A DNA stretch of 34,404 nt. Source: Actinomycetota bacterium. Its GTDB lineage: Bacteria; Actinomycetota; Actinomycetes; Nanopelagicales; Nanopelagicaceae. Made by a program: the position numbers and the translations under genes. Location of the stretch: NCBI GenBank assembly GCA_009917815.1, contig RGER01000004.1:1-34404 (forward strand), written 5' to 3'. Positions 24,184 to 31,206 of the stretch are shown in pieces (positions within the stretch are counted from its first letter, which is position 1; each line of letters opens with the position of its first letter). A model generated the notes under the pieces. The model was not told the origin of the DNA. It searched no databases and saw only the letters and a list, made by a program, of their open reading frames with translations.

Positions 24184-24591
24184 GTGACCCCCAGCGAATC
24201 CTCCAGCCAATCCATCGGCCGGCGCCCGCCCACTGCAACCTTGCCGCGATGGACGGCTGCACTCCTAGGCCTTGAAGTTCTCGCACTTCTCGTGCTGGCG
24301 TTCTCCTTTATCTATTTCTTGCTCACTGGATCGCCGCGCCATCTTGCAGCGGCACTTTTTGAGATCGCCCTCTTTCTCGTAGGGGCAGTGGGATTGATGG
24401 CGGCCACGAAAGGAATGCGCGAGGGGCGCCACTTTGGCAGATCCCCAGCGATAGTGGCCAACATCATTGCAATTCCAGTGGCTTACTCCCAAGGCCAGGC
24501 AGGAAATTTCTGGATCGCCATTCCACTTGCCCTTATCGCAGGGGCCATCATTCTTGGAATAAGTTCCACCCTACGCGGTGAGAGTAAGTAA
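24184..24591 (+). CDS. Small integral membrane protein of unknown function
   Basis: 135 residues from GTG 24184. A polar N-terminus of about 22 residues is followed by four predicted membrane helices (roughly 25-47, 54-74, 86-101, 106-127), with ALLGLEVLALLVLAFSFIY first. I do not recognise a domain; it resembles the small four-helix hypothetical membrane proteins common in actinobacteria. It shares a palindromic promoter with the lipid kinase and is followed after 5 bases by the degenerate GGDEF gene. Confidence 0.7.
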   Translation: MTPSESSSQSIGRRPPTATLPRWTAALLGLEVLALLVLAFSFIYFLLTGSPRHLAAALFEIALFLVGAVGLMAATKGMREGRHFGRSPAIVANIIAIPVAYSQGQAGNFWIAIPLALIAGAIILGISSTLRGESK

Positions 24592-24596
24592 GAGTC

Positions 24597-25085
24597 ATGG
24601 GCGAGTGGTCTGATCCGCTCACTGGGCTGGATAGCGCGCCGTATTTTCGTGAACACGTTCAGGACCTACTCGCGCGCCGAGCCGAGACCTTTCAGCCCTT
24701 TCTCTACGGAGTAAGTCGAATCAAAGGGTTTGAAGAGATGGTCGAGGAAAGTTCTACTTCGTTTGGTGATGCACTTCTGGTGAGCGCAGCGCATGCGGCT
24801 CAATTGATTGTGCGTGGAGGAGATCGCGTGGGCAGGCTAGGTCGAGACCACTTTGGATTTGCCTTATTGGCAGCTCACCAATCGGAAGCCTCAGCTTGTG
24901 AAGCGAGGTTGCGAACCGCCCTCACGAATCTCGAGTATGCATCTCAAAAGGTTGAATTACTTTTTGCATTTCTGTGGATTGCAGATAGCAGGCGCAAACT
25001 TGCTGAAATCGAATACGAGATTGATCTTGCACTTGCGCTTGACGGCTCGAATATAGAGCAAAACTTACCGAGCGAATACTTCTAA
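24597..25085 (+). CDS. Degenerate GGDEF-domain protein
   Basis: 162 residues, about one GGDEF domain and nothing else. The opening DPLTGLDSAPYFREHV is the characteristic start of diguanylate cyclase domains, and the fold can be followed to the end. The signature loop reads RLGRDHFGFAL (80-90): GGDEF has become G82-R83-D84-H85-F86, so the catalytic and metal-binding residues are partly lost and cyclic di-GMP synthesis is unlikely. There is no membrane or sensor domain of its own, but the preceding gene, 5 bases upstream, encodes a four-helix membrane protein. It overlaps the convergent acetyltransferase by 21 bases. Confidence 0.68.
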   Translation: MGEWSDPLTGLDSAPYFREHVQDLLARRAETFQPFLYGVSRIKGFEEMVEESSTSFGDALLVSAAHAAQLIVRGGDRVGRLGRDHFGFALLAAHQSEASACEARLRTALTNLEYASQKVELLFAFLWIADSRRKLAEIEYEIDLALALDGSNIEQNLPSEYF

Positions 25086-25535
25086 CTCATCACCATCGAG
25101 GCGAAAAACTGTCCAATCTGACATTGGTTTGGCGCCGACACTCTTGTAGAACTCGATCGCAGGCGCGTTCCAATCGAGAACCCACCACTCCAACCTGGCA
25201 TACCCGCGTTCAACGCAGCGCGCGGCTAACGTTTTTAGTAGCGCCTTGCCGACACCTTGGCCGCGCCGTTCGGGCTTCACATATAAATCCTCTAGATAGA
25301 TGCCATGACGCCCGCGCCACGTTGAGTAATTGATGTACCAGACCGCAAATCCGATGACCTCGTTTTCATCGATCGCCACATCTCCAAAGAGATAAGGAGT
25401 CTCTGCAAAGAGTGCCTTATGTAAGTCGGTATCGGTCGAGAGCACGCTCTCTGGACTCTTCTCGTAAATCGCGAGATCAATGATGAGCTGATGGATGGCG
25501 GCCACGTCTGAAGGTTGCGCAGGGCGAATGAGCAT
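25065..25535 (-). CDS. GNAT-family N-acetyltransferase (diamine acetyltransferase-like)
   Basis: 156 residues. The acetyl-CoA binding motif A is DLYVKPERRGQGVGKALL (about 84-101) and the C-terminal LEWWVLDWNAPAIEFYKSVG with AKPMSDWTVFRL closely follows the spermidine/spermine acetyltransferase-like branch of GNAT. IHQLIIDLAIYEKSPESV at the N-terminus also fits that branch. A polyamine or diamine substrate is plausible but not proven. ATG at 25535 is 6 bases after a TACAAT box on the minus strand. Confidence 0.86.
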   Translation of the reverse strand: MLIRPAQPSDVAAIHQLIIDLAIYEKSPESVLSTDTDLHKALFAETPYLFGDVAIDENEVIGFAVWYINYSTWRGRHGIYLEDLYVKPERRGQGVGKALLKTLAARCVERGYARLEWWVLDWNAPAIEFYKSVGAKPMSDWTVFRLDGDELEVFAR

Positions 25536-25541
25536 TTACTG

Positions 25542-25547
25542 ATTGTA
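25542..25547 (-). promoter_or_regulatory. -10 box of a leaderless promoter for the GNAT gene
   Basis: On the minus strand TACAAT (5 of 6 to TATAAT) ends 6 bases before the ATG at 25535. No Shine-Dalgarno is present. Confidence 0.6.
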
Positions 25548-25622
25548 TGCATTCGAGGGCCCAAATTCTGTGGTGGGGGAGGAAGTGCCGGCAAGAGCGG
25601 GGATCACCTCCACCATCTGGGG

Positions 25623-26576
25623 ATGGAAAACGCTGAATTGCTAGGCGAGCTGGCACCCCTGATGGCAGATGTCACGGTTGAGGAGATCTGGATCAATTCT
25701 CCCACCCGCATTTATGTGGCGCGAGAAGGGCGCCCAGAATTGACGTCGATCGTTATGTCCACTCAGCGAGTTCAGGAATTGGTGGAGCGTCTTCTACTCC
25801 ACTCGCATAGAAGAGTTGATTTGAGCCATCCATTCGTCGATGCAACCCTGCCAGATGGGAGTCGTCTCCATGTAGCCATTCCCACGGTCACTGCAAAACA
25901 TTGGGCGGTCAATATTCGCAAACATCTTGTGAAGGCTCATTCTCTCGCTGAATTAGAGAAACGAGGAGTCATTTCACCTGACCAAACGGCTCAATTGCTG
26001 AGTTTGATCGTAGAAGGAAAATCAATCTTGGTGAGCGGAGGAACTCATACAGGAAAGACCACGATGCTGAATGCTTTGCTATCTGAAAGCCCACCAGATA
26101 ATCGCGTAATAACCATTGAAGAAGTTTTTGAATTAGATCCCTACGTTCGCGATCTAGTTGCGCTTCAAACTCGAGAGGCCGCGCATGGGGGAGAGGGAGC
26201 AATTGACCTCCGCCGATTAGTAAAAGAGGCGCTCCGCATGCGCCCTTCTCGAATTGTGGTGGGCGAGGTTCGTGGTGCAGAAGCACTTGACCTCTTGATT
26301 GCGTTAAACGCAGGAGTTCCTGGGGCGGCGAGTATTCATGCCAATTCGGCCGCTGAGGCAATTGAGAAATTAAACTTGCTTCCGCTACTTGCCGGCGAGA
26401 ATCTGCCACTAAATTTCATTAACTCACTGATCGGCAGAGTCATTGATGCAGTGGTCCACTTAGAGATTGATTCGGAGAGTGGAGAGCGATTCGTATCAGA
26501 GATAATGGGTGTTGACTGGCGTGACGGAGAAATGAAGTATTCGCATCGCCGTCGTGCGCTGCAGGAAACAGCATGA
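25623..26576 (+). CDS. tadA: Tad/Flp pilus assembly ATPase TadA (CpaF)
   Basis: 317 residues. The secretion ATPase motifs are Walker A GGTHTGKTT (139-147, K145), VITIEEVFEL (the Asp box region), Walker B region RMRPSRIVVGEVRGAEAL with the usual Asp after RMRP replaced by Ser, and the His box SIHANSA. The N-terminal domain (ELAPLMADVTVEEIWIN, SHRRVDLSHPFVDATLPDG) is the usual CpaF form. TadA powers assembly of type IVb (Flp) pili. I start at ATG 25623; the open frame extends to a TTG at 25515 but the extra residues are unlike the family. Its stop overlaps tadB as ATGA. Confidence 0.9.
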   Translation: MENAELLGELAPLMADVTVEEIWINSPTRIYVAREGRPELTSIVMSTQRVQELVERLLLHSHRRVDLSHPFVDATLPDGSRLHVAIPTVTAKHWAVNIRKHLVKAHSLAELEKRGVISPDQTAQLLSLIVEGKSILVSGGTHTGKTTMLNALLSESPPDNRVITIEEVFELDPYVRDLVALQTREAAHGGEGAIDLRRLVKEALRMRPSRIVVGEVRGAEALDLLIALNAGVPGAASIHANSAAEAIEKLNLLPLLAGENLPLNFINSLIGRVIDAVVHLEIDSESGERFVSEIMGVDWRDGEMKYSHRRRALQETA

Positions 26577-27139
26577 AGAGATCCAAGATTCAGAGAAGTG
26601 CAATCGAAATCCCAGAGCGTGAATGGCCAGCTACCTTCGAGTACCTCGCCTCAAACTTGCGAAGCAGTATGCCGATCCCACAGGCGCTGGCGGCACTTTC
26701 CGAACGCGGAAGTGACGAGATGAAAGGCATCTTTCGAATTGTGCGACGCGATCTGGCACTTGGGATGCCTCTTGAAGCGGCCACTTTTATTTTGAATGAG
26801 AATCACCATGGAGAGCGACTTCGTCATATCTTGCTGCTCGGACGCGAAGTAGGTGTCGATCACCTCCCCGAACTGTTGCTGATTTCTGCGCGCTTTATTC
26901 GGCGCGACATCGAAGTCAAAGAAGAGGTGAAAGTTCGGCAGGGGTGGGTGATAAACGGTGCCCGGCTCGGATTAATCGCGCCTTGGGCGATCTTGTTGTT
27001 GCTGATGACTCGAGCAAGTACGCGAGCCGCGATATTTACGACCGCTGGTGGAATCGTGATTGCTGGTGGGGCAGGAGCATCTCTGCTTGCGGCCTGGTGG
27101 ATGAAGCGCGCTTCACAGATTCCTGGGATAAGTCGATGA
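26573..27139 (+). CDS. tadB: Type II secretion F-domain protein TadB, short form
   Basis: 188 residues, ATGA-coupled to tadA. EWPATFEYLASNLRSSMPIPQ opens the cytoplasmic F domain (about 18-130), followed by two membrane helices (about 130-150 and 156-176). Typical TadB proteins begin with two further membrane helices, which are absent here. It should form the inner-membrane platform of the Flp pilus together with TadC. Whether the short N-terminus is genuine or the result of loss cannot be decided, but the ATGA overlap argues that the start is real. Confidence 0.82.
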   Translation: MKRSKIQRSAIEIPEREWPATFEYLASNLRSSMPIPQALAALSERGSDEMKGIFRIVRRDLALGMPLEAATFILNENHHGERLRHILLLGREVGVDHLPELLLISARFIRRDIEVKEEVKVRQGWVINGARLGLIAPWAILLLLMTRASTRAAIFTTAGGIVIAGGAGASLLAAWWMKRASQIPGISR

Positions 27140-27954
27140 CTCTGCTACTCGCCGCGATTCTCCTGTCATTGGGTGTGACGATGAACGCAACCCATCGACG
27201 CGATACCGAGAAATGGATGATTGACTCGCTTACGCCATTTATTCGTCAAGTGGACCCTTTTCTGCTGGATCCCACTCCTGTAGACCATTCACGTTTGCGA
27301 TCAGCGGGCATCATCACTCTCGAAGAGCAGTACGCGCATTTCAAGAGGCGCAGACAGACGTTTGGAATCGGTGCTCTCCTAGGTGCGCTCATTGCACTAG
27401 CCAGCAACAGCACTTTACTGGTCATACTTTTCACCACGATAGCGGGTGCGATCTTCGCACTGATTGCCGATACTTGGCGATTAAAGCGACGAGAGATTCG
27501 TTTCCAATTGAAACTATGCCAAGACTTTCCAGATGTTGTCGAACAAATTGCACTCTCAGCCGTAGCAGGCGAGAGCATCTTCTTTGCGCTGCGTCGAGTA
27601 GCTCGAGGTACTTCAACATTTTCGCATTCACTCTCGGATGTCATTTATAAGGTAGAGCACGGAGAGGCGCTTATGGATGTACTCGCCCACTGGGCGCGCT
27701 GGTATCAAATTCCCGGCGGAGAGCGTTTGGTTGACGCCATCCTTATTTCACAAGTCCACGGGTCACCTTTGGCTCCGCTGCTGCTCAACCATGCACATGA
27801 GGTTCGTGAAGAGAGTCGCCGCGCACTCCTCGAAGCGTGCGGTAAGAGTGAGATTGCGATGGCTATCCCGGTCGTCTTCTTGATCCTGCCAGTCACCGTA
27901 CTTTTCGCGCTCTACCCAAGTTTGGCCCAACTCAATTTGATGGCTTTCGGATAG
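27136..27954 (+). CDS. tadC: Type II secretion F-domain protein TadC
   Basis: 272 residues from ATG 27136, whose ATGA overlaps the tadB stop. One N-terminal membrane helix (MTLLLAAILLSLGVTM), a pair in the middle (about residues 75-115, IGALLGALIALASNSTLLVI), the F domain (QDFPDVVEQIALSAVAGESI, then GEALMDVLAHWARWY) and a final helix (IPVVFLILPVTVLFALYP, then LAQLNL) reproduce TadC. Acts with TadB as the pilus platform. The following pilin-like gene starts 29 bases later with its own ribosome binding site. Confidence 0.85.
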   Translation: MTLLLAAILLSLGVTMNATHRRDTEKWMIDSLTPFIRQVDPFLLDPTPVDHSRLRSAGIITLEEQYAHFKRRRQTFGIGALLGALIALASNSTLLVILFTTIAGAIFALIADTWRLKRREIRFQLKLCQDFPDVVEQIALSAVAGESIFFALRRVARGTSTFSHSLSDVIYKVEHGEALMDVLAHWARWYQIPGGERLVDAILISQVHGSPLAPLLLNHAHEVREESRRALLEACGKSEIAMAIPVVFLILPVTVLFALYPSLAQLNLMAFG

Positions 27955-27971
27955 CACACCACCTACAAATG

Positions 27972-27977
27972 AAGGAG
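27972..27977 (+). promoter_or_regulatory. Shine-Dalgarno deciding the pilin-like start
   Basis: AAGGAG lies 6 bases before the ATG at 27984. The upstream in-frame ATG at 27969 would overlap it, so 27984 is preferred. A strong site fits a product needed in many copies. Confidence 0.7.
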
Positions 27978-27983
27978 ATCGTT

Positions 27984-28193
27984 ATGGAAAGAATCAATCG
28001 AAAGCTCTTTTTTTGCTCCTACTGGCTCAGGCGGAGAGCATGGGAGTCGATAAAGAGTTCTCGAGGAGACGTTCCTGGTTGGGTTCTCGTTGTATTGATG
28101 ACTGCTGGATTAGTCACAGTGCTCTGGGCGGTGGCTGGACCTCGACTTTCGGCGATGCTTGCCAGGGCACTCGATGCGGTCTCTTCTCAGTAA
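27984..28193 (+). CDS. Small Flp-like pilin candidate of the Tad locus
   Basis: 69 residues. A basic N-terminus (RKLFFCSYWLRRRAWESI) ends in SRGDVPGWVLVVLMTAGLV, followed by one hydrophobic helix and a short tail. The position after tadC, the small size and the charged-then-hydrophobic design match the Flp-type or DUF4244-like small proteins of actinobacterial tad operons; the G/D-V-P-G segment before the helix is a plausible prepilin peptidase site. No TadV peptidase gene is in the window. The end overlaps tadE by 20 bases. Confidence 0.68.
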   Translation: MERINRKLFFCSYWLRRRAWESIKSSRGDVPGWVLVVLMTAGLVTVLWAVAGPRLSAMLARALDAVSSQ

Positions 28194-28563
28194 GTTCTTT
28201 TCTCGAAGTTTTCGCCAATTTTCACGAGATGATCGAGGAAATGTTGAGTCCTTTTTGGTTCTTGTTCCGCTCACCATGCTCTTTCTTGGAGTGCTGACGT
28301 TGCTTCTTTACCTACAAATTCGCATTAGTGCTCTAGGGGTGGTCATGACATTGACGCGCGAAGCATCGCTCTCAACACACTTTGAAGAGACCCAAGAAGT
28401 TGCGCATAGTAAATTGCGCCAAGTGGGTGTGGTGGAACCGATCATCATTCGATTCCAGAATGGCATCTCCGCCGGAATAGATACCGTCGTGGTGAGTATT
28501 GAAGGGCGCACTGCGGTAGGTATTCCGATCTCCCTCGAGGTGACCGCGGCCGCCGAGCAGTAG
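28174..28563 (+). CDS. tadE: TadE-like pseudopilin
   Basis: 129 residues from ATG 28174, overlapping the pilin-like gene by 20 bases in another frame. RDDRGNVESFLVLVPLTMLF at about 18-37 is the TadE signature: a charged turn, Gly, then Glu five residues into a hydrophobic helix (GNVESF), as in class III prepilins. The rest is a small extracytoplasmic domain. TadE-type proteins are minor pseudopilins needed for Flp pilus assembly. The stop is 2 bases from the convergent zur stop. A TadF gene is not seen. Confidence 0.8.
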   Translation: MRSLLSKFFSRSFRQFSRDDRGNVESFLVLVPLTMLFLGVLTLLLYLQIRISALGVVMTLTREASLSTHFEETQEVAHSKLRQVGVVEPIIIRFQNGISAGIDTVVVSIEGRTAVGIPISLEVTAAAEQ

Positions 28564-28565
28564 TG

Positions 28566-28949
28566 CTAGACGCACTCCTGGCAGGTGCCAATAATCTCCA
28601 AACGATGTTCCATCTCACTAAAGCCTTCGCTGGCTCCTAATCGCTCGGCGAGCGCCTCGGCCTCCGGTGCTTGAAATTCCACGCTCTTTCCACACTTGCG
28701 GCAGAGCAAATGGTGATGATGGTGTGACCCGCAAAGGCGAAAACGTGATTCGCCATCGTTGTCGATGAAGACGTCGAGATCGCCATCATTTACCAAGTCG
28801 CTTAAGGCACGATAGATCGTGGAGAGCCCGACCCTGGACCCCTCCATTTCGGAGTAGATCTCCTTCGCACTAATGAATTCTTTTCGTGTTTTTAGAAAAG
28901 TAATGATGGAAGTTCTTTGACGGGTGTTTCTTTTGGTAGGCGCGTTCAT
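28566..28949 (-). CDS. zur: FUR-family regulator, probably zinc uptake regulator Zur
   Basis: 127 residues. N-terminal winged helix (TRQRTSIITFLKTRKEFISA, then GLSTIYRALSDLVNDG) and a C-terminal dimerisation and metal domain with the His cluster HHHHH, and Cys pairs CRKC and CQEC for the structural zinc. Start ATG 28949 is 2 bases after the stop of the ZIP transporter, so zip and zur form one operon. Zur represses zinc uptake genes when zinc is sufficient; the operon promoter contains a matching inverted repeat at 29706-29728, suggesting autoregulation. FurB/Zur also lies near glyS in mycobacteria. Fur or PerR specificity is less likely given the transporter partner. Confidence 0.88.
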   Translation of the reverse strand: MNAPTKRNTRQRTSIITFLKTRKEFISAKEIYSEMEGSRVGLSTIYRALSDLVNDGDLDVFIDNDGESRFRLCGSHHHHHLLCRKCGKSVEFQAPEAEALAERLGASEGFSEMEHRLEIIGTCQECV

Positions 28950-28951
28950 CG

Positions 28952-29692
28952 CTAAGCCGAAGATCCGAGAGAAACAATTCCAAACATGATCACCACTCCG
29001 AGAAGCGTTGCCAGGAGAGTCCACCTCGACGGGTGATTGCTATGCGCCTCTGGAAGTACATGTGAGGTACTTAGATAGACCAAGAATCCTGCAAAGAGCC
29101 CAAGATAAATACCCAAGAGCGGTTCGCTCAGCGTGAGGTATGTGCCAATCGTGGCACCGAGTACGCGAGCTGCGCCGTCGAATGCGAGTAGCGCAATCGC
29201 TTTCTTGCGCCAATGTCCACTGCGAATCAACAGCATCACGGTGTTAAGCCCGTCGGTGAATGCGTGTGAAATGACCGCGATCGCAACAGCAAAACCCACC
29301 GAGTTGCTCACTTGGAAGGCTAGCCCCACGCCGACACCGTCGAGGAATACGTGGATCACCATCGCTCCGGCGCCCACCAGGCCTGTGCTCAGATGAGTAT
29401 GTGAGTGCTCGTCGCCGTAATCAGAGTCGGCTGGTTCATGGCTTCCGAAGAACCGTTCCATCATGTGAAGGGCGAGGAAGCCGATCACGAAGGCGAGCAT
29501 CGGGGTGGGGATTCCGGCGAGGCGATTCGTATTGAGTTGGAGGACCTCAGGAATGAGATCGAAGGCGACCAGCCCGAGGAGTAACCCTGCTGAAAGTCCG
29601 AGGAGTAAGTGCATTCGGTCGCGTGAACGGAGCGCGAGGAAGCCACCGAAGGCGGTTGCGAGTACTGTGCTCAGCGCTACCAAGATGGCCAC
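28952..29692 (-). CDS. ZIP-family divalent metal transporter
   Basis: 246 residues from GTG 29692, with about eight membrane helices. Metal-binding helices read [10 protein letters not shown] and [13 protein letters not shown], i.e. H-x3-D-G in place of the common H-x3-E-G. A His/Asp-rich loop ([13 protein letters not shown]) lies between the third and fourth helices, typical of zinc transporters. I chose GTG 29692 instead of in-frame ATGs at 29722 and 29758 because a full promoter (TTGACA, 17 bases, TAGCCT) places its -10 exactly 7 bases before this codon and overlaps both ATGs. Zinc import regulated by the co-transcribed Zur is inferred. Confidence 0.85.
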   Translation of the reverse strand: MAILVALSTVLATAFGGFLALRSRDRMHLLLGLSAGLLLGLVAFDLIPEVLQLNTNRLAGIPTPMLAFVIGFLALHMMERFFGSHEPADSDYGDEHSHTHLSTGLVGAGAMVIHVFLDGVGVGLAFQVSNSVGFAVAIAVISHAFTDGLNTVMLLIRSGHWRKKAIALLAFDGAARVLGATIGTYLTLSEPLLGIYLGLFAGFLVYLSTSHVLPEAHSNHPSRWTLLATLLGVVIMFGIVSLGSSA

Positions 29693-29699
29693 AAGTGCG

Positions 29700-29728
29700 A
29701 GGCTATTGATAATGGGAATCATTGTCAA
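29700..29728 (-). promoter_or_regulatory. Leaderless promoter of the ZIP-zur operon
   Basis: On the minus strand: TTGACA (29728-29723), a 17-base spacer, TAGCCT (29705-29700), then 7 bases to the GTG at 29692. It is the best -35/-10 pair in the window. Confidence 0.8.
29706..29728. promoter_or_regulatory. Candidate Zur operator (inverted repeat)
   Basis: TTGATAATG (29706-29714) and CATTGTCAA (29720-29728) are inverted repeats matching at 8 of 9 positions, separated by GGAAT. The A/T-rich TGATAATG...CATT-TCA form is like FUR-family boxes. It covers the -35 and the entire spacer of the ZIP-zur promoter, so a bound regulator would block RNA polymerase. A weaker plus-strand promoter (TTGATA 29706, TAAGCC 29729) would also be covered. 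Confidence 0.7.
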
Positions 29729-29756
29729 TAAGCCGATCGGGAGAGGGGCGTTGACC

Positions 29757-29963
29757 ATGTTCGCCGTTGCTCGGTTTACTACCGCTTCCATTTCGCCGTG
29801 GAGCGAGGACGAACTCCGTCGGCACGCCCGTCGAGCCCTGGAATTACTCGCTGGCCGTCCCGGCTATCTCAGTGGGCGCTTTGGAGTGGCCACCGACCAA
29901 GATTTCGATCGAGCCAGTGGAAACACCCCCAATTCGGTCTATGCCCTGCTGACTGAGTGGGAG
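29757..29963 (+). pseudogene. N-terminal part of an antibiotic-biosynthesis-monooxygenase-like protein, fused in frame to glyS
   Basis: From ATG 29757 the frame reads [20 protein letters not shown], then [20 protein letters not shown] and [10 protein letters not shown]. This fits the first 65-70 residues of the small dimeric alpha-beta barrel (ABM-like) proteins often found beside glyS and zur in actinobacteria. The family continues after T-E-W-E with about 30-40 residues; here it passes directly, in the same frame, into the start of glycyl-tRNA synthetase. A GAGAGGGG purine run (29741-29748) precedes the ATG. The family call is moderate; the missing end is inferred from homologues remembered, not aligned. 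Confidence 0.55.
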
Positions 29964-31206
29964 ATAGAAACTATCGTCAGCCTTGCCAAGCGACGTGGAT
30001 TTGTTTATCCCTCGTCTGAGATTTACGGGGGGTTGCGCGCCTCCTGGGATTACGGCCCTCTGGGTATCGAATTGAAGAACAACGTGAAGCGTCAGTGGTG
30101 GAAATCCATGATCACTCAACGCGAAGATGTTGTCGGTTTAGACTCCTGCGTCATTTTGGCGAAAGAAGTCTGGGAAGCTTCTGGTCACGTTGCCACATTC
30201 TCTGATCCACTCACTGAGTGCATCTCGTGTCACAAGCGCTACCGTGCAGATCACCTAGAAGAAGCCTACGAAGCCAAACATAAGAAGCCGGCAACATCGC
30301 TAGCCGAAATCAATTGCCCCAACTGCGGCACCAAGGGTCAATTCACTGATCCGCGACAATTTTCTGGTCTCTTAAAAACATATTTAGGACCAGTAGAAGA
30401 CGAAAGCGGCCTTGCCTACCTTCGCCCAGAGACTGCGCAAGGAATTTTCATCAATTTCGGCAATGTGTCCACCACGGCACGTAAGAAACCGCGAAGAGTG
30501 GCATCAATATTGGATCGATACGCGTCTTGCTTGGTACAAAGATCTCGGAGTTAATTCAGATCGTCTGCGCATTTTTGAGCATCCGAAAGAGAAGCTCTCG
30601 CACTACTCCAAGCGCACCGCGGACATTGAATATAAGTTTGAATTCGCCGGTACTGATTGGGGCGAGCTGGAAGGCATCGCCAACCGCACAGATTTCGATT
30701 TGAAAGCGCATTCTGAAGCTTCTGGCCAGGATCTCTCTTGGTTTGATCAAGAATCTGGTGAGCGCTGGGTACCTTATGTCATTGAGCCTGCAGCCGGTGT
30801 TGATCGTTGCGCCCTTACCTTTTTGCTCGATGCTTACGCGGAAGATGAGGCGCCAAACTCTAAGGGCGGCGTCGATAAGCGCGTTGTGTTGCGTCTCGAT
30901 CATCGTCTCGCTCCAGTGAAGATTGCGGTACTTCCTTTGAGCCGTAACGCAGATCTCTCACCCAAGGCGAGAGATTTAGCTACTGCGCTTCGAAAGAATT
31001 GGAATGTCGAATTCGATGACGCCGGCGCGATCGGACGTCGTTACCGCCGGCAAGATGAAATTGGTACGCCTTTCTGTATCACTATCGACTTTGAGACATT
31101 GGAAGATCAAGCAGTCACCATTCGCGAACGCGACACGATGGCGCAAGAACGAATCTCTCTTGATCAGGTGGAGCAATGGTTAGCCCCCAAACTTCTCGGT
31201 TGCTAA
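29964..31206 (+). pseudogene. glyS: Glycyl-tRNA synthetase gene with internal deletion and frameshift
   Basis: The first part ([39 protein letters not shown], zinc Cys pairs CISC and [21 protein letters not shown]) is a typical alpha2 class II GlyRS. At about 30491 the reading ARKKP is followed in the +1 frame directly by [19 protein letters not shown], and the rest to 31206 is intact ([31 protein letters not shown]). About 40 residues containing class II motif 2 (the F-R-N-E and F-R-x-R-E-F-E-Q-M segments) are missing, and the lost length must be 2 modulo 3. The uncorrected frame stops at 30554. No standard start codon occurs at the GlyRS N-terminus because it is fused to the preceding fragment. 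As written it cannot make active enzyme. Confidence 0.88.

Noticed and set aside
25515-25622. P-loop-like GGGGSAGKS in the open frame upstream of tadA, perhaps a CpaE remnant
   Set aside because: The stretch precedes the best start, comes from a G-rich run, has no start codon except a TTG inside the divergent gene's coding end, and lacks the rest of a CpaE motif.
26944-27138. Upstream extension of tadC into tadB
   Set aside because: The extension is the tadB coding sequence in another frame; the ATGA overlap at 27136 gives the natural start.
29693-29758. ATG starts at 29722 and 29758 for the ZIP transporter
   Set aside because: Both lie within or upstream of the TTGACA/TAGCCT promoter and have no Shine-Dalgarno; GTG 29692 fits leaderless spacing. 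Not fully excluded.
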